The position numbers were made by a program, and so were the translations under genes. The notes beneath the pieces are model-generated. The model was not told where the DNA came from. It did not search any database and saw only the letters and a program-made list of their open reading frames with translations. A DNA stretch of 64,000 nucleotides from an uncultured Lachnospiraceae bacterium (GTDB lineage: Bacteria; Bacillota; Clostridia; Lachnospirales; Lachnospiraceae): contig CAOKWI010000018.1 of the NCBI GenBank assembly GCA_948473115.1, forward strand, positions 1 through 64,000, written 5' to 3'. Shown piece after piece: positions 43,758 to 55,072 of the stretch. How positions within the stretch are numbered: the first letter of the stretch is position 1; each line of letters begins with the position of its first letter.

Positions 43758-44057
43758 ATGGATCTGTATATTGAACGAGCAGGGAAAGAAATCACTTTGG
43801 AAGAGTGGAAGGCTTATGTGAAATCGGATAGAGAATTATTACTTTCCGAACAGGGACAGGGAATAAACCCGCTGACCCGCGCGCCGATGCACTTTAAAAT
43901 TCCCGGAAGAGCGGTCTACAGGGAATCCTGTGAGATTTTATATAAAGAAGGAAAGATTGGCTGCGACAGCTCTTCGGATGAAATCATAAAGAAACTGTCG
44001 GAGATATCACGATCTCTGAACGCCTGTGTGTTTGACTGTGGTGATGAGATAAAGTAG
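43758..44057 (+). CDS. Small hypothetical protein
   Basis: A 99-residue protein with no recognised family. AAGGGGGAAAAAGGC precedes the ATG, an extended -10 lies upstream and a terminator follows, so it is a complete single-gene unit. It starts with MDLYIERAGKEITLEEWKAY; the middle has NPLTRAPMHFKIPGR. It is hydrophilic, with no signal or TM segment. Confidence 0.75.
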   Translation: MDLYIERAGKEITLEEWKAYVKSDRELLLSEQGQGINPLTRAPMHFKIPGRAVYRESCEILYKEGKIGCDSSSDEIIKKLSEISRSLNACVFDCGDEIK

Positions 44058-44062
44058 AATGA

Positions 44063-44098
44063 CGGACGCACTCCTCATGGAAATGCGTCCGCATTTTT
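44063..44098 (+). terminator. Terminator between the small gene and guaB
   Basis: CGGACGCA (44063-44070) pairs with TGCGTCCG (44084-44091), followed by CATTTTT. It may serve both converging genes. Confidence 0.8.
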
Positions 44099-44108
44099 AC
44101 CTGTCTGC

Positions 44109-45611
<1,503 letters not shown>

Positions 45612-45628
45612 TCAAATCAACTCCGAAC

Positions 45629-45643
45629 AACAATCTGATTGTT
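45629..45643. promoter_or_regulatory. Perfect palindrome in the guaB leader (possible operator)
   Basis: AACAATCTGATTGTT is a perfect 7-1-7 palindrome directly downstream of the guaB promoter. It does not match a purine box that I know, so the regulator is unknown. Confidence 0.5.
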
Positions 45644-45649
45644 CAAATG

Positions 45650-45678
45650 AGTTTATCAGAGATTAATTGTACTGTCAA
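45650..45678 (-). promoter_or_regulatory. Promoter of guaB
   Basis: On the minus strand, consensus -35 TTGACA (45673-45678), 17-bp spacer and -10 TAAACT (45650-45655). Confidence 0.75.
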
Positions 45679-45800
45679 CATATAAAATGTAAAAAAATGC
45701 ATTCCAAAAGTATATTTCAAAGTCCATAGATTCTCCATACATTTTCATACAGATTGGTCTGGTTTTATGTCATAATTACCTGGTTTTTGACAGTTCCTTA

Positions 45801-45809
45801 TGATATAAT
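45801..45809 (+). promoter_or_regulatory. Extended -10 promoter of the PLD-nuclease gene
   Basis: TGATATAAT is an extended -10 about 75 bp upstream of the start. The -35 is weak. The rest of the 45564-45886 gap holds only the divergent guaB control region. Confidence 0.55.
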
Positions 45810-45886
45810 AACCTTATTCAAAACAGTCAGCGGCCGGATGGCCATCCATCGTAAAAATCATATACGTTTAAAGGAGAATCCGTTTT

Positions 45887-47107
45887 ATGCCAATTATCAA
45901 TCAGCCCTTTCAGGGACAACTTGGAGAAATTCTAAAAGTCCAACTGAATTCTGATTATACTTCATTTACTATCTTCTCCGCATTTGCCAAAAACAGCGGA
46001 GTACTGCGCCTGAAAGAATCATTTGAAAAATTCAATGCTTCCGGCGGTACAATCAAGGCTTTTATCGGCATAGACCTTGATGGGACTTCTTACGAAGCCT
46101 TATTAAACCTATACAAATTATGTGATGAGTTGTACGTCATTCACTCAGAAAATTTCTCAACTACCTACCATAGTAAAATATATTTGTTGGCAAACACCGA
46201 AAAAGCATGGTGTGCTGTCGGATCCAATAATCTCACCGGCGGCGGACTCTGGACTAATTTTGAAAGCTGCTCCATACAGACATACGACCTTCCGGATCAA
46301 GGCAATGAGCTCGAACCTATAAATACCCTTATGGCAAAATATACAGATTCTTCCTACGCTTGTGCCGTCAGAATCAATTCCCTTGAGGACATAAACACCC
46401 TGCTCAACGCAAATTATATCTCCAAAGAAATCACGCAGAAAATGAATACTGTCAATAAAAGAGTTTCTCAGACAGCAAGGCGAAAGAAAAATCCATTGTT
46501 CGGGACAGAGAACATCCCCATTCCCACCGTAATTTCTGTTCCAAAGCCTCATAGACCGTTCACCAGGTCCAAAGAACCCGACACAGATTTTATTGTAAAT
46601 CCCTTTCCGGCATTTACAAATGAACAGTTTTGGTTTGAAATGCGAGAGTCCACAGGCGGATCCAGAAATATCCTTGATCTGTCAAAGCTTGGCAAAATAG
46701 AAGCCGGCTCAGTAGTTGGAACTCCTTATGAATATCCGGACCAAAGACGGATGTATGGCGGCATCAGGTTTTTTGACATTGATCCCGAAGACATTTCTCG
46801 AACAAAGAATATTACCATTAATTATTCAGGTCGGGACTATTTCCCTTCCACAATAAAGTTTACTCCAGGTAATGGAAGTTGGCGCATTCAGTTAAAGGGA
46901 TCTCCAAATGACGAATCCGGCGAATTATCAAAATGCGGTAATCGGGGAGATTTTGTACACAAAATTCTTATCTTTGAAAAAATCACTACAGACTATTATG
47001 TGCTATCGCTTTTGGACGAAAAAGAATTAGATAGAATAAAATCGCTCAGCCGCGTATGGGCAAGAAATGGCAGCGGAGCTTCTTCTAAAGCATATGGGAT
47101 GATTTGA
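45887..47107 (+). CDS. PLD-superfamily restriction endonuclease-like protein (NgoFVII/BfiI type)
   Basis: A 406-residue protein. The N-terminal domain carries one phospholipase D-type motif: His95-x-Lys97 (TYHSKIYLL) and GSNN (112-115) in WCAVGSNNLTGGG; the Asp of the classical HKD is absent, as in nuclease members. These enzymes dimerise to build one metal-independent active site. The C-terminal half (FWFEMRESTGGSRNILDLS ... GGIRFFDIDPEDIS) fits the B3-like DNA recognition domain of NgoFVII/BfiI endonucleases. It converges on two methyltransferase genes with 18 bp between stop codons. The region is A+T-rich, suggesting transfer. Role as the cutting subunit of a restriction-modification system is inferred. 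Confidence 0.78.
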   Translation: MPIINQPFQGQLGEILKVQLNSDYTSFTIFSAFAKNSGVLRLKESFEKFNASGGTIKAFIGIDLDGTSYEALLNLYKLCDELYVIHSENFSTTYHSKIYLLANTEKAWCAVGSNNLTGGGLWTNFESCSIQTYDLPDQGNELEPINTLMAKYTDSSYACAVRINSLEDINTLLNANYISKEITQKMNTVNKRVSQTARRKKNPLFGTENIPIPTVISVPKPHRPFTRSKEPDTDFIVNPFPAFTNEQFWFEMRESTGGSRNILDLSKLGKIEAGSVVGTPYEYPDQRRMYGGIRFFDIDPEDISRTKNITINYSGRDYFPSTIKFTPGNGSWRIQLKGSPNDESGELSKCGNRGDFVHKILIFEKITTDYYVLSLLDEKELDRIKSLSRVWARNGSGASSKAYGMI

Positions 47108-47125
47108 AAGCAGGCAGGGAGGCGC

Positions 47126-49375
47126 TTAGAACAGCCTCTCTACCTCTTTCCTGCTATAATATTTTGTAAAAGTAGAAGCAATTTTCCGCAGTTGTTCCTC
47201 ATCAACGGAATACAATATTGCTACCAATGAATCTATTTCCGCTATTATTTCCTTTCTGGTTTTTCCCGGCTGAAGCTCATATGCTTCAACATTGCTAAAT
47301 AATCCGATGATTCTGCCATCCGATTTATATAGTTCTCTAATCCTGCTGTTTATATGTTCTTCGATCGTTGCCTCGATTTTCTTAAATGTAATAATTTTAC
47401 TGTAGCTTACCTCATCAGGCACCGGAATCTGTTTAATTATTGTCTGTGTCAAGTCTAATCCTGCCATTTTAAGCCTCACTATATAATCAAATACAATGGA
47501 ATTAAACAGCGCCAATATATGAAGCATTTTTTCTTTTGGCAGCTGCAGGAGCTGTATTGACTGACAGGTTGGCATTAACGGCAGAAACGTAGCCAGCATC
47601 GTTCTTCTATTTGTCGCTGATGTCAGACTTCTCCATGCAATGACATAATCACCGGCAAAATTTCTGGAAAGATTTTCCCATACTTCGTTCTGGATATAAA
47701 ATCTTGACTGAGGGTATTCGCACCCATCCACATCTTCAATCAATCTTGCTGTTGCTTTATTTTTGTATTTTTCTGAATCAGACATGCCTTTAAAGGTGGC
47801 AAACTTACCAGTATATATTTCGATAAACTTACCTTCATAAATCGGAAGATATCCCTTTTCTTCCCTTTTCAGAATACTTCCGGAATGATTCGTCAAATGT
47901 ACCAGTCGCCCAAATCTACATTCCGGGTAAATCAATCCGAAAACCTTATGATTTTTATATATTGACATCAAAAACTCCAGCTCTTCATCCGAACTTACAT
48001 TAGGAATCATACCCGTTTCCGGATTTAATTTATTTAACAGCTGATAAGATATGCATATTTTTTCTTTATTTCCAAAGTCTTCAAAATTATCCAGATTCAA
48101 GGCCAGCCTAAGCTGCCCCTTGTTTTTGCTTTTCAAAAATGCCACTGAGAATTCTTCTCTTGAATCAATACAAAAAATCTTTTTACGATTTACAAACAAA
48201 TACAATTCATATAAAGCGCCACTTTCGGTCAATTGTCTAAAAAAACTGCTGTATACAGGCATTTTAACCAAAGACGTTTTTACAATAATTCCTGCTCTGC
48301 CTGTTTCACCTAAAGAATTCAGGCACAGTTCTGTAAATAATGCATATGTATTTAATTCTCCACAGCTGGACATATCAAAACAGGGATCTTTTCTAATTGC
48401 GGCTTTTGCTGACTCATAATCATCCAAAAAATTAAAATAATATTCCTTATTGGCCTGGGAAGATCCCTGTAAAAAAAGATCCCTCTCTGCCTTAGTTCCT
48501 ATATCCGCTCCCTGTGCAAAGTGATGTAAAAATTTTTTTTCTTCAAATCTTATTTTTTCCCATGGAGGATTTCCAACCACGACGTCCATATCCTTCCGGG
48601 GAACAATACCCATTTGGATATTGTAGAATCTGCCCGATATAGCACATTTGAATATCGAGAGAATATCTGCCTCCCCTGGTGTCCTTAACAGCGGATTTCC
48701 CAACAATATACAGCTGTCGCCAGCCCGCATTCCCGCCTCCTTTAATAATCTGAAACGCGTTATAAGCACTGCTACCGGATCTACATCATATCCGTATATC
48801 CTGGGAACAATTTCATTTTCCAAGCATACTTTACAGGCAGATACTAAAAATGCGCCGCCTCCACAGGAATAATCCGCTATTCTGACATTCACATTACTGT
48901 TTTCTTTAAAGTAATCTTCTATCGCTTTTTTGGTGATTTCAAACGCAAAGCTCTCCTGTGTATAATAAGAACCAAGAATGTCACGGTTATTCTTGCTCCC
49001 ATCAAAGGAAACAACCTTATCCTTAAGGACAAAATCCCCCGCTAAAAATCCCTGATAAATTTCATTGATATCCCTAATCTCCTGCTCCCTGACAAGGTTC
49101 ATGACTTCACAAATAAAATTCACAGCATCTCCGGTCGATAAGACATAATTCACTACATCCCTATCTTCCAGGCGGTTATCGCATAATATATCTCCTATAC
49201 TTTTCACCTCAAAATCAGGACTTATACTTTCCGCTATGAGGCACATAAAAGCCAGGTAGGAATATCTGGCATAATGTTCCCTTATGTCTCTCCAATCAGA
49301 GAGAGGTGCATTCCTAGTGATATATTTCGCAATTTTGTCCTGCAATTGGATTATCATGTTTGTGAATCGCTCCAT
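47126..49375 (-). CDS. N6-adenine-type DNA methyltransferase, subunit 2
   Basis: A 749-residue class I methyltransferase. Motif X-like GSYYTQ (135-140), SAM-binding motif I DYSCGGGAFLVSA (168-180), motif II region YGYDVDP, and catalytic motif IV NPPW (269-272) in the order of gamma-class enzymes. The C-terminal half (from about 440) looks like a target-recognition region with WRSLTSATNRR and a helical spacer, as in Type I/IIG proteins. No PD-(D/E)XK cleavage domain is visible. The start overlaps the upstream methyltransferase gene by about 60 bp (an internal ATG at 49357 is an alternative), so translation is coupled. A+T-rich like its neighbours. Confidence 0.82.
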   Translation of the reverse strand: MERFTNMIIQLQDKIAKYITRNAPLSDWRDIREHYARYSYLAFMCLIAESISPDFEVKSIGDILCDNRLEDRDVVNYVLSTGDAVNFICEVMNLVREQEIRDINEIYQGFLAGDFVLKDKVVSFDGSKNNRDILGSYYTQESFAFEITKKAIEDYFKENSNVNVRIADYSCGGGAFLVSACKVCLENEIVPRIYGYDVDPVAVLITRFRLLKEAGMRAGDSCILLGNPLLRTPGEADILSIFKCAISGRFYNIQMGIVPRKDMDVVVGNPPWEKIRFEEKKFLHHFAQGADIGTKAERDLFLQGSSQANKEYYFNFLDDYESAKAAIRKDPCFDMSSCGELNTYALFTELCLNSLGETGRAGIIVKTSLVKMPVYSSFFRQLTESGALYELYLFVNRKKIFCIDSREEFSVAFLKSKNKGQLRLALNLDNFEDFGNKEKICISYQLLNKLNPETGMIPNVSSDEELEFLMSIYKNHKVFGLIYPECRFGRLVHLTNHSGSILKREEKGYLPIYEGKFIEIYTGKFATFKGMSDSEKYKNKATARLIEDVDGCEYPQSRFYIQNEVWENLSRNFAGDYVIAWRSLTSATNRRTMLATFLPLMPTCQSIQLLQLPKEKMLHILALFNSIVFDYIVRLKMAGLDLTQTIIKQIPVPDEVSYSKIITFKKIEATIEEHINSRIRELYKSDGRIIGLFSNVEAYELQPGKTRKEIIAEIDSLVAILYSVDEEQLRKIASTFTKYYSRKEVERLF

Positions 49376-52040
49376 TCTCGTATACTAAATAGGGAATCCC
49401 CTTAAATATCTCTCTGTGGATAAGATTAAAAGTTTCTTCCAGCCACGTCCCGTATTCAAACCTGTCACCAAATTTATTAGTCAGGAATTTTATTACCTCA
49501 TCTGCACGACAGCTGCTTACCGTAACCCCGTCGCTTGTGTTATACCCAAGATAGTCAAGTACAGTGTTATGTAAGATCATCATTTTATATTTTTTCAGTA
49601 CTCTTTTCATGACCGATGGATCTTCCTGTATCTTCCTGACAATTATTTCCGGATTAATGCACAGATCCTTTGCAGCATATTCTATCATTCCATCACATCC
49701 AAGGGAACTCTTTGATGTTCTTGTTCGTTTCAAAGTACAGGAGGCATCTAAAAGCTTGGCGATATATCTGTCCAGCTTACCCAGATCAACATCTGTTGCT
49801 CCATTGATAAAATAGGCACATTCACCTACACAGCACGATAATTGTGCTTCATTCTCTTTTGAGACATTATATTCTTTCAATATATAGCGATCTATTTTCC
49901 CCTCTATCTGTAGTTTTAGCAATTCATTCATGATATCTTCATTAAACATTCCCCATGCCGCTGTTCCCAGATCATCCGACATTTTCCCGATAAATGAGGA
50001 ATCATATTCCAGATTATTGGGTCTGGCAGACAATATCTTCTGTTTTAATTCGATACATAACCTGGCATTGTTTTCCAACACCACGGAGGAAAAAATGTTT
50101 TCGGTTATAGGAATCTGTCCAATGTATCCAGCGGCAATCGTTAGCTTCGGCGACATAATCTTTATGCAATATGCCGCCAGTCTTGAATTTAGGAGCGCAA
50201 TATGCGCATACCTGTTGCCCTTGGTAATGCGTATTCCAGGACCAGATGCAATAAATATCTGATTATCCAGAAGTACTCTTACATTCAAGCCGGCTGTACC
50301 TGTATCACTGAAAACCATTTGTGTCACAGGAAAATATTTCACATTTCGGAGAGCCGATCCTTTTTGTGCCCTTATGTACTCTCCATTTTCTCCCCATTTT
50401 ACAACACTGTCATTCAACCCCTGCCATCGACAATATCCTCCGCCATTGCTGACCCTGACCCACTCAGGGTCACCAAAATGTTCCCAGAAAAATCCTACCA
50501 GCTCTTTTGCATTTCCCGTTGAAGTTCCCTGCATCGGCACCGCAATATCTTTATATAGTAATTTACTGAAACCGAAATGATTCAGCGTCCCTTTCTCAGA
50601 AAAATCATATCCATTCACACCGTCAATTTCTTTTTGTGCAATACGGCTATAATTACTGTTCCCGGAAACCGCCCTTATCTTCTCCTGCAGGGATAATTCA
50701 TCCAGCTTCAACACTTCAACCATGTTATCAGGATTCATTTCTTTTCCAAGAATAAGCAGTGAAATATTTGACTTTTCACCACTCAAGTCCCGAAAGGCGC
50801 CGGATCCCAGATTAACTATCTTATGTATACAATATTGTGAGGTAATTCTTTTCCTCATTTTTTGAAATGTTTTCAGATGCATCCATGAATTTTGAGATAC
50901 AATCCCACAGGCACCCGAAGGCTTCAACATCCTGTAAATAGCATAGAAAAAGGAGGCACACATATCGCAATTTGCATCCGGATAGTTTTTCTTCATAAAA
51001 TCTTTTTGATCTGTAGGCATGCCTTTAATTGTGGCAAAAGGAGGATTTGTCAAAACGACGTCTGCCTCTCCCAGGGCACAATCCATTTCTGTCGCAATAC
51101 CGTTTAGCGTATTAATGACACTTCTGTTATCTGTTGACAGTGATCCGCAGATATCATCAGAAGCTGACGGCATAAAAATATTGGGACATATCTGATCCCA
51201 TAGTTCAAATGATACTTCAATATTCTTATGATTTAGAATTGCCAGTGCCCGCAGCCTGACATTCACTAACGCTATCCTTGTTATATCGCAGTCAATGTCG
51301 TATCCATATAGCCTGTCTGCATTCGATATTACCTTAGCAATAAAAGAATTTCCTGCTTCCCCGCATTGGTCACACAAAAATTCTAAGCATTCAACAAGAA
51401 AATTTCCGCCTCCTACGCATGGATCTAAAATCTTATTCGCATTTTCTAACCCGGAAACATTATAAATGAAATAATCAATCATATATTTCTCTGTAAAAAA
51501 CTGTGTCTGGCTATATACATTTCCTTTCATGATTTTATTACTATATTGATACGCCCAGGATAACAGGTTGTCAATTTCCCTGTCATTTTTGTGCCTGAAT
51601 ACAAATTCCATCGCTGCTTCCACGATTCTCTCATCCCTAACCGGTTTCCAGTTTTCTCCTGATATATCTCTGTATATTTTTCGTTTTATATCACTGCTTA
51701 TCGTCTTTTCATCCAGGTAAAAAGTGCATAGGCCAAAAGCAATTGCCGTCAAAACAATATTTCTCTTTTCCTGTCCTGTGATTTCAAAGCCCTCAGTTAT
51801 CTGATACAAGGATCTCAATAGCTTCTTGAGTTCCCTTCGCAAATCCGACTCTTCCTTTTGAGAAATAATTGCCGGATTCTTTGTTCTGGCATCGATGGGT
51901 CTCACTGCATTTTCAGGGATTACCCACATGTTTCCTATCATCCTTGCGCCGTTTATGCGTCCTTCCCTACATAGTATCTGAATCCGCCTCCTGCTGATAT
52001 TCCATTTATCCGTGAACTCCTGTATAGGTAAATACTCCAT
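49314..52040 (-). CDS. HTH-fused N6-adenine-type DNA methyltransferase, subunit 1
   Basis: A 908-residue protein. Residues 1-47 form an excisionase/MerR-like helix-turn-helix (PIQEFTDKWNISRRRIQILC; GNMWVIPENAVRP), uncommon on a methyltransferase. A helical domain follows, then FFTEKYMIDYF, motif I ILDPCVGGGNFLVE (204-217), YGYDIDCDITRIA and motif IV NPPF (332-335). The region 480-660 (WVRVSNGGGYCRW, AGLNVRVLLDN, GNRYAHIALLNSRLA) resembles target-recognition domains. The C-terminus includes KEYNVSKENEAQL, a spacer seen in large Type II methyltransferases. First gene of a coupled pair; a mobile element lies 80 bp upstream. Confidence 0.82.
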   Translation of the reverse strand: MEYLPIQEFTDKWNISRRRIQILCREGRINGARMIGNMWVIPENAVRPIDARTKNPAIISQKEESDLRRELKKLLRSLYQITEGFEITGQEKRNIVLTAIAFGLCTFYLDEKTISSDIKRKIYRDISGENWKPVRDERIVEAAMEFVFRHKNDREIDNLLSWAYQYSNKIMKGNVYSQTQFFTEKYMIDYFIYNVSGLENANKILDPCVGGGNFLVECLEFLCDQCGEAGNSFIAKVISNADRLYGYDIDCDITRIALVNVRLRALAILNHKNIEVSFELWDQICPNIFMPSASDDICGSLSTDNRSVINTLNGIATEMDCALGEADVVLTNPPFATIKGMPTDQKDFMKKNYPDANCDMCASFFYAIYRMLKPSGACGIVSQNSWMHLKTFQKMRKRITSQYCIHKIVNLGSGAFRDLSGEKSNISLLILGKEMNPDNMVEVLKLDELSLQEKIRAVSGNSNYSRIAQKEIDGVNGYDFSEKGTLNHFGFSKLLYKDIAVPMQGTSTGNAKELVGFFWEHFGDPEWVRVSNGGGYCRWQGLNDSVVKWGENGEYIRAQKGSALRNVKYFPVTQMVFSDTGTAGLNVRVLLDNQIFIASGPGIRITKGNRYAHIALLNSRLAAYCIKIMSPKLTIAAGYIGQIPITENIFSSVVLENNARLCIELKQKILSARPNNLEYDSSFIGKMSDDLGTAAWGMFNEDIMNELLKLQIEGKIDRYILKEYNVSKENEAQLSCCVGECAYFINGATDVDLGKLDRYIAKLLDASCTLKRTRTSKSSLGCDGMIEYAAKDLCINPEIIVRKIQEDPSVMKRVLKKYKMMILHNTVLDYLGYNTSDGVTVSSCRADEVIKFLTNKFGDRFEYGTWLEETFNLIHREIFKGIPYLVYENGAIHKHDNPIAGQNCEIYH

Positions 52041-52121
52041 GATATATAGTCCTCCCGCGTAACAGTTTACTCCATATCGCGAATATTATCAAGAATTTTC
52101 TCATCAAAAGTAAAGAACCGC

Positions 52122-52260
52122 GTAACAGCTAGCCATACGGCACCGCAAAGTCAAAATTGCTGCCCTGTGCAATTTTACGAGACTTGCATGCGCCAAAATG
52201 AGTTGAAAACTCATTTTGTGTGCATCATCGTAACAGCTTGGCCGAAGGCTGAACTGTTAC
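52122..52260. mobile_element. Family A MITE, copy A2 (139 bp) with 8-bp target duplication
   Basis: Very similar to copy A1 over its length. The left end GTAACAGCTAGCC has drifted and the right end GCTGAACTGTTAC is intact. AGAACCGC flanks both sides (52114-52121 and 52261-52268), a perfect 8-bp duplication. Compared with A1 it lacks a block of about 20 bp around the GTGTCCC palindrome. It lies at the right edge of the A+T-rich methyltransferase island. Confidence 0.85.
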
Positions 52261-52268
52261 AGAACCGC

Positions 52269-52281
52269 GTAACAGTTCAGC
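52269..52281 (+). repeat. Extra family A end abutting copy A2
   Basis: GTAACAGTTCAGC starts at the base after the right target duplication of copy A2. A matching second end was not found, so it looks like the left end of a truncated tandem copy. Confidence 0.55.
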
Positions 52282-52305
52282 TCCACAGGCGCGGCCAGAA
52301 GGAGT

Positions 52306-52342
52306 CTAAAAAAAGAAACAGTCCGTCAAAACTGTTTCTTTC
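52306..52342 (-). terminator. Terminator after the DUF6106-like gene
   Basis: On the minus strand AAAGAAACAGTTTTG...ACTGTTTCTTT forms a stem and is followed by a run of T, 40 bp after the stop codon. Confidence 0.8.
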
Positions 52343-52382
52343 CCTACTTCATCATGCGCTTCATTTCATTGAGCAATCAGAC

Positions 52383-52880
52383 CTAATCATTGAACACCTT
52401 CCTGGGCGCCGCGTTTTTCATGACTTTGATCATTTCCTCGGAAGGACTCAGCAGAATCTTCTCCCCGCCCTCGTAGTACATCACATAGCGGCGGTCAGGC
52501 TGTAATTCCTCACCGATACTGTAATCCTTCACCTTTACGTTATCCCTTCGTCCGAAATTGTCCAGATGATAGCTTTTCACAGGAGCCAGGATCTCAATCC
52601 TGTCCAGGCTGTAGGTGGCAACCCTCTTTCTTTTGGACTTGGCCATCACCTTGTCAACCACCACCTCCTTGTCGAGATAGAGATACTCATACTCGATCTC
52701 TGTGAGCCAGCTGGAAAAATAAGCGCCCACGCCAAACACCACCGCAGGGATAAACGCCAGCGGCATAACAAACATGAAAATGGCAAAAAGCACTGTCAGC
52801 ACCATCAATAAAACTCTTACAAATTTCCACAACGCAGAAGACTTTGCCTGAACCAGACATTCCACATATACGTCACTCAT
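52383..52880 (-). CDS. DUF6106-like membrane protein
   Basis: A 165-residue protein; the ATG at 52880 follows GGAGG at five bases. Two TM helices (about 22-60: VLLMVLTVLFAIFMFVM, then LAFIPAVVFGVGAYF) are followed by a soluble domain with YEYLYLDKEVVVDKVMAKSKRK and ending in PRKVFND. It resembles small conserved Lachnospiraceae membrane proteins (DUF6106). Function unknown. The sequence is back to the higher GC of the chromosome, unlike the island to its left. Confidence 0.75.
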   Translation of the reverse strand: MSDVYVECLVQAKSSALWKFVRVLLMVLTVLFAIFMFVMPLAFIPAVVFGVGAYFSSWLTEIEYEYLYLDKEVVVDKVMAKSKRKRVATYSLDRIEILAPVKSYHLDNFGRRDNVKVKDYSIGEELQPDRRYVMYYEGGEKILLSPSEEMIKVMKNAAPRKVFND

Positions 52881-53044
52881 TTTTTCCTCCATTCCAAAAC
52901 ATCCTTTCCCTATAGCGTTTACGCCCCAGAACAGGATGCATTTTCACATGATGTTTCTAAATCTGCTACTCTTCTAATATATCCTAAAACAAGCAAAGTT
53001 TCAAGACAGGGATTCAAACAGGCTGCTACCGGCATCTCCGTTTG

Positions 53045-55015
53045 CTATGGCCGGCGCAGCACAAATCCGCCCACCAGGCGATTCAGCACCGATGCCTGAT
53101 TGGAAAGCTCCTCGCTGATAGCGGCGCTTTCCTCGGCAGTGGCGGAATTGGACTGTACCACATCGGAAATCTGGCTCACCGCCTGGGTGACCTGGTCGAT
53201 AGAATCCGTCTGTCTCTCCACCGCCTCCGCCATCGATTCCACCTGCTCCGTCGCCTGCCCCGTCAGCTCCGTCAACCGGGTCACGGAGGTTGTGACGTTT
53301 GTAACAGCCTGGCCGCCGTTGCCGACAGCTTCAATGGAGCGCTGAATCAGATCCATGGTCGCCCTTGCGGACTCGTCCGATTTTAATGCCAGTTCCCGGA
53401 TCTCATCTGCCACCACCGCAAAGCCCTTCCCGTCTTCACCGGCCCTCGCGGCTTCCACGGAGGCGTTCAGTGACAGGATCTTGGTCTGGAGAGCGATATC
53501 TTCAATGGTGTCTATGATATGCTTGATTTCATTGGAGGTGGTGGTGATCAGATCCATTGCCTGATTCAGATCCTCAATATTCCTGCTGCTCTCCAGAAGC
53601 TGCACCCGGGCGCCTTCCATGGCGGTTTTCGCCTGCTCTGACAGCTGGGCCGTCTTCTTCGCATCCCTGTCTATGTCCTGCAGCGTGGCGGAAAGCTGTA
53701 CCACGGCGCTGGCCTGCTCCGTGGATCCCTGGGAAAGGGCAGTGCTGGAAGCCGCCACCTGGGCGGAGCCATTGGAGACATGGCCGGCGGACTCAGCAAT
53801 GCCTCCCAGGGCGTGATTCAGTTTATCGCTGATGGTCTGCAGGCTTTCCTGGAGCGCCCGGAAATCACCGGGATAATGATCCGCCACACTTCCTGCGGTC
53901 AGATCACCGTCGGCGATGCTGCTGAGTATGGCTCCGATCTCCGCCAGCATAACCCTGAAATTCTCCACCAGATGTGCGGTGGAATCGGAAAGGATCCGGG
54001 TTTCATCCCTCGTCGCCACTTGAGGGACAGGGCTCTTAAGATCACCTTCGGAAAGGGCATGCAGGCGCCCGGCGCACCTGACAATAGGACCCGTGACGGA
54101 ACGGCACACAAGCGCAGCGATCAGTATGACAAGAAGACAGAGCGCTATTCCCACCGCCAGCTGGACATTATTTCCCACATAGGCATAGTGCAGAAATTCA
54201 TCCTCGCTGATCGTCACGCCTACGCTCCATCCATCCGTACCGGTAATGGGAGCGTAGCCCTGGATGTAATCCGTATTGTCCTCGGGATAGGTATATCTCC
54301 CCACCCCGCGCTCTCCGGCAACCATTTTCCGCTCGATGGAGCCCAGCGCCTGTATGTACTCGTCATTCGGATTGGCCGCCATTTCCCTGATCAGGTTCTC
54401 CTGGCTCAATGCCTCCTCTATCTCCAAAGCGGCGATGGTAGTCCCTTCCTTATCCAGAATATAAGCGTCCCCGTCTTCTCCGATCTGTATGCCATCGATA
54501 ATGGACTGTAAGAGACTGGTGTCACACTGGAAATAGACCACGCCCTGAACTGTGCCCTCCGCCACCACGGGCGCGGATACCACCAGATATCCGTCATCGC
54601 CCTGTCTGTATGGGGTGGATATATAGCTTTTTCCCTGAAGAGCCTCCTGAAAGAAAAGCTCTCCCGAGACATCCGTATCATGCATTGCATCATATCCCCC
54701 GGCATCCGCCATTCCCCCGAGACGCATGTAATACTCATCCACCTTCGTCTGCAGAAAAGCCTGCTTCTCGGAATCCGTCACCTCCGGCGATGAGAGTATG
54801 GGAGAGGCAGCAATTTCCGCAACGGTCACGGTATAGGTGGAAATCATATTCTGAGCCGCCAGAGCCGCCAGATCTGTGGTCTCAGTCAGGGCCTGCTCTA
54901 TGGCCGTCAGCGTGGAACGCCGGGAAATCGCCGTGCTCAGCGCCACATTTACAATGGATATACCCATCGTAGCCAGAATGACCAGTATCATGATCTTTGT
55001 CTGAATCCTTTTCAT
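53045..55015 (-). CDS. Methyl-accepting chemotaxis protein
   Basis: A 656-residue chemoreceptor: TM1 (about 8-30), a periplasmic-type dCache sensor (about 35-280; [16 protein letters not shown] and DAYILDKEG are typical), TM2 (about 282-304), a HAMP domain, and a cytoplasmic coiled coil with the signalling tip [19 protein letters not shown]. It transmits ligand binding to CheA/CheW, none of which is in the window. The ligand may be an amino acid or organic acid, as for many dCache receptors. Confidence 0.94.
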   Translation of the reverse strand: MKRIQTKIMILVILATMGISIVNVALSTAISRRSTLTAIEQALTETTDLAALAAQNMISTYTVTVAEIAASPILSSPEVTDSEKQAFLQTKVDEYYMRLGGMADAGGYDAMHDTDVSGELFFQEALQGKSYISTPYRQGDDGYLVVSAPVVAEGTVQGVVYFQCDTSLLQSIIDGIQIGEDGDAYILDKEGTTIAALEIEEALSQENLIREMAANPNDEYIQALGSIERKMVAGERGVGRYTYPEDNTDYIQGYAPITGTDGWSVGVTISEDEFLHYAYVGNNVQLAVGIALCLLVILIAALVCRSVTGPIVRCAGRLHALSEGDLKSPVPQVATRDETRILSDSTAHLVENFRVMLAEIGAILSSIADGDLTAGSVADHYPGDFRALQESLQTISDKLNHALGGIAESAGHVSNGSAQVAASSTALSQGSTEQASAVVQLSATLQDIDRDAKKTAQLSEQAKTAMEGARVQLLESSRNIEDLNQAMDLITTTSNEIKHIIDTIEDIALQTKILSLNASVEAARAGEDGKGFAVVADEIRELALKSDESARATMDLIQRSIEAVGNGGQAVTNVTTSVTRLTELTGQATEQVESMAEAVERQTDSIDQVTQAVSQISDVVQSNSATAEESAAISEELSNQASVLNRLVGGFVLRRP

Positions 55016-55072
55016 ATTCCTTTGCCGCAGCCTTCCGGCAGCGGCCGCCTCCTTTTCTGTTTTTTACACCCT

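Noticed and set aside
45887..52040. DISARM or BREX system
   Set aside because: A PLD protein and methyltransferases are present, but no helicase, DrmA/DrmB, BrxC, PglZ or Lon-like gene lies nearby.
53780..54511. Plus-strand open frame across the chemoreceptor gene
   Set aside because: Shadow of the dCache/HAMP region; no ribosome site or recognisable protein pattern.
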